Shown: positions 15,456-23,197 of the stretch, piece after piece | Position numbering within the stretch: position 1 is the first letter of the stretch | Layout of the letters: each line of letters starts with the position of its first letter | DNA from: Candidatus Firestoneibacteriota bacterium | GTDB lineage: Bacteria > Oederibacteriota > Muellerivitia > Muellerivitales > Muellerivitaceae | DNA: 32,750 nucleotides | Direction: 5' to 3' | Assembly: GCA_013286205.1 (NCBI GenBank) | Contig: JABDGD010000024.1 | Location: forward strand, 1-32,750 | Program-made: the position numbers and the translations under genes | Notes under the pieces: model-generated | What the model was told of the DNA's origin: nothing | Seen by the model: only the letters and a program-made list of their open reading frames with translations | The model's database searches: none

Positions 15456-17063
15456 ATGTCCAAGCTGATGGAATCCACAACCGCTTCTTTTTTATCGACC
15501 GAACCCAAAGTCACTTTGGTGAACTCGTTCGTGAAGCCGTTCGACAACGCGGTGGCGACCGCCCGCACCTGCTATTCCAGCAAAGGCATCGTGACGACCG
15601 ATCAGGTTTTTGGCGCGGGGTTGGACGAGGAAAAACAAAAAGACCGCCATCAAAAACGCGACGATCTGGCCCAGTCTATTTACAAAGCCGGTCACCACAC
15701 CACACTTCAGCACGCGCACTTTCAGTTCGCGCTCGAAAACGTTTCCCGCCAGTTCTTGTGGAGCTTTCTGCACAGCCATCCTTTTTATAATTCGGAACAG
15801 GTTTCCCAGCGCTATGTGACGGTGAACCCGTCCCAAGTGGCGATGCCGCCTTTAACCGGCGAAGCTGTTCAGGTTTATAAGGACGCGGTGGAGTTTCAGA
15901 CCCAGGCTTACCTGTCGATGACTGAAAAGTTGAAGCCTCTGGTCGCGAAAGAATATTTCAAACGCTTTAAAGGTATCGACGAGACCAACAAGAAAGCCCA
16001 CACGGCTATTCAAAAGAAGTCGCAAGAAGTGGCCCGTTATGTGCTGCCGGTGGCGACCTTCGCTTATCTTTATCACACAGTTTCGGGTTTGACCCTGATG
16101 CGCTACTGGCGTCTGTGCCAAAGCTTTGACGCGCCATTAGAGCAGCGTATTGTTGTCGGCAAGATGGTGGACGAGGTGCTGAAGATAGCGCCGGAGTACA
16201 AAGCCATTCTGGAAGAGCCGATTGATTTTGAAAATACCGTGGAAGCTCAGATGGTTCAGCAGTTTAGAAGTACGACCGCATCCCACAAAGCCTTCCGGCA
16301 GGAGTTTGACGCTTCGCTGGACGGGCGCATGTCGAAGCTGGTCGATTATTCCAAAGAGGGGGAACGGATCTTAGCCAGCGCTGTGCGGGAAGTATTTGGC
16401 CTGCCAGCGTCGGCTCTTTCCGATGATGACGCTATTGGAATGGCGTTGGACCCTTCTAAAAACAAGTATTTGGGTGAGACTCTGAATGTTTCCACTCATA
16501 GCAAACTGACTCGTACTCTTTTCCACAGCCATTACACCTTCCGTAAAAAGCTTTCTCACGCTGGTGACTCGCAAGACCAGCGGCATCGCATGACCCCGGC
16601 TTCCAGGCCGACTTTGCAGGCTTTAACATTGGATGAACCCGATTACCTTTTACCGGTGCTGTTAGAACAAGACCCTGAGTTGGTAAAAGAATTCGACCAA
16701 ATCATGGTCCATACCTGGGCTCAAATCAATAAATTGCGCCAGATGGGCGTGTCAGATGAGTTCGCCTCTTATTTGCTCCCCAACGCGGTTTCAGTGCGTT
16801 TTACAGAGTCCTCGGACCTGCTGAACCTGCATCACAAGCACGCCATGCGTCTTTGCTATAACGCGCAGGAAGAGATCTGGAAAGCCTCGGTGGATGAAGC
16901 CCAGCAAGTCCGTGAAACCCATCCCCGCATCGGTAAATGGCTGCTGCCTCCTTGCGGTTTGCGTGCTTTGGCCGGCACCTTGCCTAAATGCCCCGAAGGC
17001 GACCGTTTTTGCGGTGTGGTGGTTTGGAAAAAAGATCTCAATGAGTACGAACGAGTTATCTAA
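15456..17063 (+). CDS. Double-domain ThyX-like flavin-dependent thymidylate synthase
   Basis: A 535-residue protein made of two ThyX-like halves; ordinary ThyX is about 200-250 residues. ThyX methylates dUMP to dTMP with methylene-tetrahydrofolate, FAD and NADPH. The first half has TARTCYSSKG (35-44), HTTLQHAHFQFALENVSRQF (81-100) and HSHPFYNSEQVSQRY (106-120). The last parallels the end of the canonical RHRxxSxNExSxRY motif but lacks its RHR. The second half has HSHYTFRKKLSHAGDSQDQRHR (357-378), which keeps RHR but then diverges to MTPASRP, and ends with a typical ThyX helix LHHKHAMRLCYNAQEEIW (458-475). Three cysteines near the end (500, 512, 519) could bind metal. ATG 15456 has AAAGAG upstream and a TAGAAT box at 15391-15396. 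Enzymatic activity is inferred; a non-thymidylate role is possible. Confidence 0.75.
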   Translation: MSKLMESTTASFLSTEPKVTLVNSFVKPFDNAVATARTCYSSKGIVTTDQVFGAGLDEEKQKDRHQKRDDLAQSIYKAGHHTTLQHAHFQFALENVSRQFLWSFLHSHPFYNSEQVSQRYVTVNPSQVAMPPLTGEAVQVYKDAVEFQTQAYLSMTEKLKPLVAKEYFKRFKGIDETNKKAHTAIQKKSQEVARYVLPVATFAYLYHTVSGLTLMRYWRLCQSFDAPLEQRIVVGKMVDEVLKIAPEYKAILEEPIDFENTVEAQMVQQFRSTTASHKAFRQEFDASLDGRMSKLVDYSKEGERILASAVREVFGLPASALSDDDAIGMALDPSKNKYLGETLNVSTHSKLTRTLFHSHYTFRKKLSHAGDSQDQRHRMTPASRPTLQALTLDEPDYLLPVLLEQDPELVKEFDQIMVHTWAQINKLRQMGVSDEFASYLLPNAVSVRFTESSDLLNLHHKHAMRLCYNAQEEIWKASVDEAQQVRETHPRIGKWLLPPCGLRALAGTLPKCPEGDRFCGVVVWKKDLNEYERVI

Positions 17064-17065
17064 GT

Positions 17066-17824
17066 TTGAAGAAACCTACCCATTTAGTTCTCTTTGATAT
17101 CGATGGAACCCTCCTCAGCGCTAAAGAAGATGCCTGGAAATTGCCTGACGCCGAAACCGGCGATGAGGTATTGATGGGCGAAGTCGATCTGATGCGTGAC
17201 GTCATTCACGACATTACGGGAATCAAAGTCGATCCTTACCGCCATCGGCCCAGCGGAAAAACCGACGCTCAGGTGGTTTTTGAGTTGTTTGAGGGTATTT
17301 GTATCTCCGAAGAAGAAATTTATGACTGGATGCCCAAACTTCTCGAGGAATATCTCAAAAGGCTCTCCAAAATTATTAACGGCTCCCACACGGCGGATTT
17401 AAAGCCGGGCGTACGCGAAATACTTGAGGATTTATCCAAGCGCGACGACATCGTGTTGTCGCTTCTCACGGGTAATTGTGAAGGCGCGGCACGGTTGAAG
17501 CTGGCCACCCATGGGCTGGAAAAGTATTTCACTTTTGAGTCCGGCGCTTTTGGTGACCGAGCCAAACACCGGGACGAATTGCCCGCGATCGCGGTAGAAA
17601 AAGCCAAAAAGCACCAAGGTCATGATTTTGTGGGCAAGAGCGTCGTGGTCATCGGTGACACCCCCAGTGATGTGCGCTGCGTGAAAGCCTTGAACGCGAG
17701 GGTGCTGGCGGTAGCCACGGGCAGCTATTCGATAGATGTGCTCAAAGCCGAAGGCCCGGATTTCATCTTCCAAGACATGTCCAACAAACCCGCATTTCTC
17801 TCCGCCATTTTTCAGGCCATTTAA
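17066..17824 (+). CDS. HAD-superfamily phosphatase (phosphoglycolate phosphatase-like), copy 1
   Basis: A 252-residue haloacid dehalogenase-type hydrolase, probably a small-molecule phosphatase. Motif I is FDIDGT (10-15; Asp11 nucleophile, Asp13 acid/base), motif II is LLTGN (133-137), the conserved basic residue lies near 165-169, and motif IV is GDTPSDV (197-203). The alpha-helical cap between motif I and II, with a GKTDAQ segment (64-69), resembles Gph-like enzymes. The start is TTG 17066, two bases after the ThyX-like stop; no other start would keep the DxDGT strand intact, and translational coupling is likely. It is the paralogue of the next gene. Substrate is unknown. Confidence 0.85.
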   Translation: MKKPTHLVLFDIDGTLLSAKEDAWKLPDAETGDEVLMGEVDLMRDVIHDITGIKVDPYRHRPSGKTDAQVVFELFEGICISEEEIYDWMPKLLEEYLKRLSKIINGSHTADLKPGVREILEDLSKRDDIVLSLLTGNCEGAARLKLATHGLEKYFTFESGAFGDRAKHRDELPAIAVEKAKKHQGHDFVGKSVVVIGDTPSDVRCVKALNARVLAVATGSYSIDVLKAEGPDFIFQDMSNKPAFLSAIFQAI

Positions 17825-17851
17825 AAAACTTTGTTGTAAACTGACGCTCCT

Positions 17852-18577
17852 ATGAAACCTTCCCGGCTTGTTTTATTCGATATCGACGGCACCATTCTGG
17901 GCACTTCCCGGACCATCTGGCCGGACCCGGTGAAGGAAGTGATGGAAATGGTCCTGAAGGAAGCGGGAATCCCGCAGACCATTGATACGTCCCAATACCG
18001 TCAGGGCGGAAAGACGGACCCCCAGATTTTTTATGACATTTTGGGCCTCAACGGCCTTTCCGAAGAAAAAATCACTCCGCTCATGCCCAGACTGCGGGAA
18101 GCTTATTTAAAAGCGCTGCGGGACAAGATTACCCAGCGGCCCGATTACATTATTTTGAAGCCTGGCGTAGAGGCGATTATCCAAAAGCTTCACGAACACC
18201 CCGAAGTGTTGATGGGCCTTTTGACCGGCAATTTTGAGGAAGGGGCCCGGCTCAAGCTCCAGCCTCACAATCTGAACCAGTATTTTCCTTTCGGCGCTTA
18301 TGGCGATGGCACCCGTCAAAGGTCCGATCTGCCCCAAAGGGGTCTGGACGTGGCTGAAAAATATGCCGGGCACCGTTTTTCCGCCAAGGAAATCGTCCTA
18401 ATTGGGGATACGCCCAACGATATTCACTGCGGACGCCACTTAAACGTGCGGGTCATCGCGGTGGCCACTAGCAATTACTCACTTGAGGTTTTAAAGGCTG
18501 AAAACCCCGATTATGTGTTTCCAGACCTGACAGACACCGAGAAAGTCTTAAACGCTGTATTGGAACACATCAACTAA
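17852..18577 (+). CDS. HAD-superfamily phosphatase (phosphoglycolate phosphatase-like), copy 2
   Basis: A 241-residue paralogue of the preceding gene with the same layout: FDIDGT (9-14), GKTDPQ (53-58), LLTGN (123-127) and GDTPNDI (185-191), followed by the shared ending ..VIAVATSNYSLEVLKAENPDYVF. The pair arose by duplication; the cap regions differ most, suggesting different substrates. A family role in dephosphorylating a small phosphate ester is likely; nothing in the neighbourhood identifies it. Only 27 bp separate it from copy 1, with no Shine-Dalgarno before the ATG but a TAAACT box about 10 bp upstream. An internal promoter with a very short leader is therefore possible. Confidence 0.85.
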   Translation: MKPSRLVLFDIDGTILGTSRTIWPDPVKEVMEMVLKEAGIPQTIDTSQYRQGGKTDPQIFYDILGLNGLSEEKITPLMPRLREAYLKALRDKITQRPDYIILKPGVEAIIQKLHEHPEVLMGLLTGNFEEGARLKLQPHNLNQYFPFGAYGDGTRQRSDLPQRGLDVAEKYAGHRFSAKEIVLIGDTPNDIHCGRHLNVRVIAVATSNYSLEVLKAENPDYVFPDLTDTEKVLNAVLEHIN

Positions 18578-18621
18578 CGGGGTAAACTGCTCCCGAAAAT
18601 TTCTTAGACAAAGGAACTGCC

Positions 18622-19449
18622 ATGAAAATCCGTTTAGCCCACAGCCCTGATGCCGATGACGCTTTTATGTTCTACGGCCTGGCCAAGAACAAGATTGATA
18701 CCGAAGGCATCGAGTACGAACACGTTTTAAAAGACATCCAAACTCTGAACGAATGGGCTAAAGAAGGCCGCATGGAAGTCACCGCGATTTCCGCCCATGC
18801 CTACGCCTATGTGAAAGACAAGTACGCGGTTTTGACCCACGGTGGCTCGATCGGTAAAAACTACGGCCCCATGATTATCGCCAACCAGCCAGTGACGCTT
18901 GAAAGCCTCAAGGGCAAGAAGATCGCCATCCCGGGCAAAATGACCAGCGCTTATTTGTCTTTCAAACTTTGCTTCCCCGATTTTCAAGAAGTGTTGGTGA
19001 ACTTTGACGAGATTATGAATGAGGTCAAAAAGGGAACGGTGGACGCGGGTCTCATTATTCACGAAGGCCAGTTGACCTATGAAGCGCAGGGTTTTTATAA
19101 GATCGTCGATATGGGCGAGTGGTGGTTTAAGAAAACCGGGATGGTTTTGCCCATGGGCGTCAACGCGATCCGCCGCGACCTGCCGGAAGATATTAAAAAG
19201 AAAGTTTCCAAACAACTCAAACAATCCATCCAATATTCTTTGGATAACCGTGAAGCGGCGCTGGATTATGCTTTGGCCTTTGGCCGCGGTCTTTCCCGCG
19301 ATATTGCCGACAAGTTTGTGGGCATGTGGGTGAATGAACGCACGATTGAAATGGGTGAGGACGGCAAAAACGCTATTCGCGCTTTTTTGCACGAAGGCGA
19401 AAAAGCCAAACTCATTCCGCCTATCGGCGAAATCGAGTTCGTCAGCTAA
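18622..19449 (+). CDS. mqnD: 1,4-dihydroxy-6-naphthoate synthase-like (MqnD family)
   Basis: A 275-residue protein with the periplasmic-binding-protein-like fold of MqnD, which converts cyclic dehypoxanthine futalosine to 1,4-dihydroxy-6-naphthoate in the futalosine route to menaquinone. It has no signal peptide, as expected for a cytoplasmic enzyme. The N-terminus LAHSPDADDAFMFYGL fits the MqnA/MqnD family. His147 in DAGLIIHEGQLTY matches the catalytic histidine known from Thermus MqnD, and TSAYLSFKL lies at the expected ligand-binding position. AAAGGA lies 6 bp before the ATG. No other mqn gene is in the window, so a menaquinone role rests on family membership; relatives with the SPDADDAF start are sometimes labelled only as substrate-binding proteins. 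Confidence 0.8.
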   Translation: MKIRLAHSPDADDAFMFYGLAKNKIDTEGIEYEHVLKDIQTLNEWAKEGRMEVTAISAHAYAYVKDKYAVLTHGGSIGKNYGPMIIANQPVTLESLKGKKIAIPGKMTSAYLSFKLCFPDFQEVLVNFDEIMNEVKKGTVDAGLIIHEGQLTYEAQGFYKIVDMGEWWFKKTGMVLPMGVNAIRRDLPEDIKKKVSKQLKQSIQYSLDNREAALDYALAFGRGLSRDIADKFVGMWVNERTIEMGEDGKNAIRAFLHEGEKAKLIPPIGEIEFVS

Positions 19450-19458
19450 GAGAACCCC

Positions 19459-19815
19459 TTGAAGCGTAAAAAGGCCGAATGGTCTCTTTATATGGCGGAG
19501 TGTGCCGATGGCTCCTATTACACCGGCATCGCCAAAGACGTTGAGAAGAGAATCGAAAACCATAATACGGGCAAAGGCGCTAAGTACACCGCGACCCGCG
19601 GCCCGGTAAAGCTGATCTTTCAGGAGCCTCAGGGGGATTATTCCACGGCGCTTCGGCGGGAATATCAAGTGAAGACGCTCTCGAAAGAACGCAAGATCCG
19701 GTTTATCGCCGGGGAAAAACTGGCCAAACCGGCCAAAAAAGCCAAGATGACGTTTCAACGCAAGAAGAAAGCTAAGAAGCGCCGCGGTAAAAATAAATCC
19801 AGAAGGGTTTCATGA
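19459..19815 (+). CDS. GIY-YIG domain protein with lysine/arginine-rich tail
   Basis: A 118-residue protein with a single GIY-YIG nuclease domain of the UPF0213/YhbQ type (about 6-85). LYMAECADGSYYTG (10-23) corresponds to the GIY..YIG strands, with Leu-Tyr and Tyr-Thr-Gly variants. Basic residues follow in KDVEKRIENHN, and REYQVKTLSKERK (67-79) holds the expected metal-binding glutamate. After about residue 85 it adds a tail of mostly Lys and Arg that usual stand-alone members lack. The domain belongs to a structure-specific DNA endonuclease superfamily, but activity for this subgroup is uncertain. The start is TTG 19459, 9 bp after the mqnD stop; ATGA overlaps the next gene by 4 bp, indicating coupling. 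Confidence 0.82.
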   Translation: MKRKKAEWSLYMAECADGSYYTGIAKDVEKRIENHNTGKGAKYTATRGPVKLIFQEPQGDYSTALRREYQVKTLSKERKIRFIAGEKLAKPAKKAKMTFQRKKKAKKRRGKNKSRRVS

Positions 19816-20555
19816 CGCAAGGACCTCTCGAAGTGGGCGCCGCCCTGGTTTATGAAAACGGAATGTACCTGATCAGCCAGCGTAAGGAAGGCGATTCCTT
19901 CGGCGGTTATTGGGAATTGCCCGGCGGCAAAAAAGAAATCGGCGAAACACTGGAAGAATGCGTCATCCGCGAGCTCAAGGAAGAGTTGGATATTGAGGTT
20001 TATATCCGCAAGTTCTTCAAAATCGTGACTTACGACTATCCTACCCGGTCGGTCCGGCTGAACATCTTTTTGTGCGGTATTAAAAGCGGGGAACCCAAAG
20101 CGATTGAATGCTCCCAATTTGCCTGGGTGAAACCCCAAGATCTCAAAACCTATCAATTCCCTGAGGCCGATCAGACGCTGATTGCCGAAGTGGAAACTAA
20201 AAATTGGGATGAGGAAACTAAATATCCTCATGAGTATTTAGAGGGAATTAAGCTTTTTAATGACAGACATTATTTTGAATGCCACGAGATGCTGGAAGAT
20301 ATCTGGCACCCTTCACAGGGGCAGGACCGGCTTCATTACCAGGGTTTGATTCAGGCGGCGATTTCATTAGAGCATTTCCGCAAAGGCAATCAGATAGGTG
20401 CCAAGGGTCTTTTTGAGAAGGCTTGCGAGAAATGGGCCGAATTGCCAAAAGAATATATGGGCGTGGATTTACATTGGCTCAAAAATACGCTGGAAAATTT
20501 TTATCAGAGCGGCAGCGCCATCGAGTCAGCTCCCAAGATTCCTCTGCCCCAATAA
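19812..20555 (+). CDS. Nudix hydrolase (MutT-like) fused to DUF309
   Basis: A 247-residue two-domain protein. The N-terminal domain (about 1-130) is a MutT-type Nudix hydrolase: the Nudix box runs from Gly39 to Ile61 with the GKKEIGE start and RELKEEL metal-binding core. ELPGGKKEIGE and the late CSQFAWVKPQDL are typical of 8-oxo-dGTP/CTP pyrophosphatases. The C-terminal domain (about 141-215) matches DUF309, with the diagnostic FNDRHYFECHEMLEDIWH and a YQGLIQAAISLEHFRKGN segment. DUF309 proteins are usually small stand-alone helical proteins of unknown function. No stop or frameshift separates the domains. The start overlaps the GIY-YIG gene by ATGA. Its stop abuts that of the convergent gene. 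Role as nucleotide-pool sanitiser is inferred for the first domain only. Confidence 0.88.
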   Translation: MTQGPLEVGAALVYENGMYLISQRKEGDSFGGYWELPGGKKEIGETLEECVIRELKEELDIEVYIRKFFKIVTYDYPTRSVRLNIFLCGIKSGEPKAIECSQFAWVKPQDLKTYQFPEADQTLIAEVETKNWDEETKYPHEYLEGIKLFNDRHYFECHEMLEDIWHPSQGQDRLHYQGLIQAAISLEHFRKGNQIGAKGLFEKACEKWAELPKEYMGVDLHWLKNTLENFYQSGSAIESAPKIPLPQ

Positions 20556-21539
20556 CTAGAGACCCAATCCAATTCGAACACCCGGAATCAGCCAGGGCGC
20601 CGCGGCGCTGGTGCTGGTGGTTGAGTTGCTGTAAGTCCCGTTGTTGTAATCAAAGGTTGTGGTAGTGGTGGAACTGCTGGCGATGATGACTCCGATGGCC
20701 CAATCCAACTCAAAATAGAGACCGTTAGAATCCATCAGGCTTAATCCAAACTTAAAGTTAGGCGCGATCCAGCTGGCGCCGGTGGAATAGTTGCCGTCGT
20801 TGCCCGCGCCAAATACGGCTCCGAATCCCCAAAAGAAGCAGGCGTCCTTGGCGCTGGAGTAAAACTTAATCCGGGGTTCCACCGCGTAGTAATACTCACC
20901 GGATAGACCAAAGATAGAACCGGGGATATAAACCCCCGTGATGCCTAAGTTCATCGTTGGTTCTAAAGACAAGCCGGCGTCGAGCCCGATTAATGTGGGT
21001 CCGAGCAAAGCCAACCCCAATTGAAAGCGGCGGTCGTCGCGCGCGCAGGTGGACATGTTGTAATTCACAATATTCCGGTCTTCACGGGTTAATAGATTGT
21101 CCTGTCCATATTGTCTCAATTGATTGCGGGCGTGTTCCTGCAGGGCGACTCCGTCGTAATATTCCCTGACGATAGCCCGGGCTTTAGTTTCGGGAGCGGG
21201 CGTCGGGGTGGGGCTGGTGGCGCGCAGGACTTCGGTATAACTTTTCAAACCCGGGTTGTTGGGATTGGCGGCAAGGCTTTTGTCATAGGCAGCCACAGCG
21301 TCACTGTCATCTTTGATCTGGTGATAGCAGTTTCCTAAAATTTGATAGGCCTGCCAATTGTTGGTGTCAGTTTGCACGACCATCTTCAGATATTTGATGG
21401 CCTGGGGATAGTTCTTTTGTTGGTAATAAGAGAGAGCGCCTTTGAAATAATCGTCCGTGGTATAGGCTTGCGCTAAAGCGGGCAGTAAAGAAAACGATAT
21501 TAGAAACAGACACGAAATATTTTTAAAAGACATAGTCAT
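20556..21539 (-). CDS. TPR protein with C-terminal beta-barrel-like domain, secreted
   Basis: A 327-residue exported protein of unknown function. A signal peptide ends at LAQA (about 25). Two tetratricopeptide repeats follow (about 28-100, with YFKGALSYYQQKNYPQAIKY and AYQILGNCYHQIKDDSDAVAAY), then a Pro/Thr linker (TSPTPTPAPE). The last 160 residues are rich in Gly, aromatic residues and alternating hydrophobic strands (LGLALLGPTLIGLDAGLSL.., YYYAVEPRIKFYSS) and end in GVRIGLGL, resembling a small outer-membrane barrel. The final residue is Leu, not the common Phe. Localisation to the outer membrane or periplasm is inferred. Tandem ATGs (21539 and 21533) both fit. A promoter candidate lies at 21572-21600. 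The stop abuts that of the Nudix-DUF309 gene. Confidence 0.75.
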   Translation of the reverse strand: MTMSFKNISCLFLISFSLLPALAQAYTTDDYFKGALSYYQQKNYPQAIKYLKMVVQTDTNNWQAYQILGNCYHQIKDDSDAVAAYDKSLAANPNNPGLKSYTEVLRATSPTPTPAPETKARAIVREYYDGVALQEHARNQLRQYGQDNLLTREDRNIVNYNMSTCARDDRRFQLGLALLGPTLIGLDAGLSLEPTMNLGITGVYIPGSIFGLSGEYYYAVEPRIKFYSSAKDACFFWGFGAVFGAGNDGNYSTGASWIAPNFKFGLSLMDSNGLYFELDWAIGVIIASSSTTTTTFDYNNGTYSNSTTSTSAAAPWLIPGVRIGLGL

Positions 21540-21571
21540 CCATTCATATGATCAATTTTTTAACGGGTTCG

Positions 21572-21600
21572 ATTATTTCCGCTGGGTTGAAGGGTTGCAA
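21572..21600 (-). promoter_or_regulatory. Sigma-70-like promoter of the TPR/barrel gene
   Basis: On the minus strand TTGCAA (21600-21595) and AATAAT (21577-21572) are 17 bp apart and match the consensus boxes at four and five of six positions. The start of transcription would fall near 21565, about 25 bp before the ATG. Confidence 0.5.
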
Positions 21601-21652
21601 CCTTTTTTATCTCAAAGAAGGAAAGGGTTTTACAAGCTTTCAGAAAGTGTTG

Positions 21653-22564
21653 TCAGGATGATTGTGAATTGCGGACCCACATGGGGTATTTGATCCGCTC
21701 TAAAGCGCTGTTTTGAGTGAATTGTTTAAACACTTCTGGCGACATGGAAACGGTTGAAGGGTTTGATAGCTGAAGTACTTCGGCGCGCGGTTGAAAAGAG
21801 GGCTCCTGTCCCTCAGGCGCGTTGGCATTGTAAGGGCAGACGGTTTGGCATAAATCACAGCCCGCCAGATAACCGTGAAGGTTGGTGTTTTCGGGCAAAG
21901 CGGACCGATGTTCTAAGGTGAGATAGCTAATGCACTTGTTGGCGTTTAAAACCCCCGCTTCTTCTAACGCGTCTACCGGGCAGGCATCCATGCAGGCGGT
22001 ACAGCTTTTACAAAGGTTGTCCGTGGTTTCGTCATAAGCTAACTCGGCACTGCTGATGATCTCGCCCAAAAAAAGAAAGGAACCGAATTTTTTATTTAGC
22101 AAAAGCGTGTTCTTGCCAATCCAGCCCAGTCCCGCGGCGGCGGCATAGTTTTTCTCCAGAATAGGTCCGGTGTCCACATAGGATTTCATCTGAACACCTG
22201 GCTCTAGTTCCCGCCAATAGGCGGCTAAAGCTTCCAGTTTTTCCAATAAAACCTTGTGGTAATCCTGGCCCCAGGCATAGCAGGAGATGGGGTGCTTTTC
22301 TAACAGGGGATAGTTTTCGGCGGAAGGGTTGTAACTGAGGGCGACGCAAAAGATGGACTGCGCGCCGGCTAAGACTTTTTGAGGATCGCCGCGCTCTTCT
22401 TTTCGGCGTTCCAAATAGCCCATTTCACCGGCGTAGCCTTTGGAGAGCCAGTTGAGAAAATCCGGATACTGGGGAGAAGGGACCGCACGGGTCGCGCCGG
22501 AGAGCTCAAAGCCCAGACTGAGGGCCTTGGCCTTCAGTTTTTGGGTTTTTTCAACGGCGTTCAT
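21653..22564 (-). CDS. queG: Epoxyqueuosine reductase QueG
   Basis: A 303-residue cytoplasmic enzyme that reduces epoxyqueuosine to queuosine in tRNA, the last step of queuosine synthesis, using cobalamin and two [4Fe-4S] clusters. The first cluster set is CKSCTACMDACP (184-195) and the second CDLCQTVCP (235-243), with an extra ligand cysteine near 210. Asp130 in YVDTGPILEKNYA corresponds to the catalytic acid, and GLGWIGKNTLLLN (145-157) is a family hallmark. It is shorter than the Escherichia coli protein (379 residues) because it lacks the C-terminal HEAT-like extension, a common variation. The start overlaps the upstream gene's stop by 4 bp (22561-22564), so the pair is translationally coupled. 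The assignment is secure. Confidence 0.95.
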   Translation of the reverse strand: MNAVEKTQKLKAKALSLGFELSGATRAVPSPQYPDFLNWLSKGYAGEMGYLERRKEERGDPQKVLAGAQSIFCVALSYNPSAENYPLLEKHPISCYAWGQDYHKVLLEKLEALAAYWRELEPGVQMKSYVDTGPILEKNYAAAAGLGWIGKNTLLLNKKFGSFLFLGEIISSAELAYDETTDNLCKSCTACMDACPVDALEEAGVLNANKCISYLTLEHRSALPENTNLHGYLAGCDLCQTVCPYNANAPEGQEPSFQPRAEVLQLSNPSTVSMSPEVFKQFTQNSALERIKYPMWVRNSQSS

Positions 22565-23151
22565 TTTGATTTGGTTTTAGAAAAGGTAATGCCGGCGGCG
22601 CTGATAAAGGCCAAGCCGCAGGCAATGAGTACGTAGAGTTTGCGTTCTTCGGATACCTGATGATAAACGTAGAAACCGAAGCCGACTAAGGCCCAGGCGA
22701 AAACGATCCAAAGAATTTCGCCCAGAGGTGGCATGGTCATGGATGATTTTTTGTAAGAAGTCCCGCTGGGTTCTTCTAACTCAAATTCGGATTCGTTTTG
22801 GGCGGAATGATTGCGAAAGCCTTTTAGGTCATAGCTCTTCTGCGTTTCGGGCTCGTAAACCTTGCCGCCCACTTCATGCAGAATAATATCCACTAAGGCG
22901 TGCTGCAGTTCCTGAGATTCGTGGGTTGATTCTGGCGTTAAAGAGACTTTGTAGACCAGTGAATGCAGGTTTCTTTCCACGATGCACTGTGTTTCAGGAG
23001 TAATGGGGTCATAAAAATAAATGCTTTCCCATTTGTAATTGGTGCCTTTAACTTCCATCTCCACCGATAACGCGCGGCGGTGAAGTTCTTCAGATAAAAG
23101 GTGGCTCGAGGGAATGTCTTTTTTATGAGGGGTGACGATGTAGTCAGACAT
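22561..23151 (-). CDS. Hypothetical protein with two C-terminal membrane spans
   Basis: A 196-residue protein I do not recognise. The first 140 residues are soluble, acidic/polar and His/Glu-rich, with segments such as YKWESIYFYDPITPETQC and LQHALVDIILHEVGGKVYEP. Two hydrophobic spans follow (about 146-165 and 172-188), ending in a basic tail FSKTKSK. There is no signal peptide, so the domain is probably cytoplasmic and tethered to the inner membrane by a C-terminal hairpin. It shares a 4-bp overlap with queG, its only operon partner, which suggests linked expression and not necessarily a joint function. The start has a GGAAG element upstream and is plausible. Confidence 0.7.
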   Translation of the reverse strand: MSDYIVTPHKKDIPSSHLLSEELHRRALSVEMEVKGTNYKWESIYFYDPITPETQCIVERNLHSLVYKVSLTPESTHESQELQHALVDIILHEVGGKVYEPETQKSYDLKGFRNHSAQNESEFELEEPSGTSYKKSSMTMPPLGEILWIVFAWALVGFGFYVYHQVSEERKLYVLIACGLAFISAAGITFSKTKSK

Positions 23152-23197
23152 GGAACTTCCAGTGTGGATTTGAGTAAAACGTTAACAAACGGCGGTC

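Noticed and set aside
17066..18577. HAD paralogues as MtnC or MtnX of methionine salvage
   Set aside because: The motifs and helical cap resemble phosphoglycolate-phosphatase-type HADs, and the genes are 5 kb from the mtn genes in a different unit.
21585..21606. AAGG-GTTGCAA-CCTTTTTT as a plus-strand terminator
   Set aside because: The stem is only about 4 bp and no plus-strand gene ends nearby; the TTGCAA is better explained as the -35 box of the minus-strand TPR gene.
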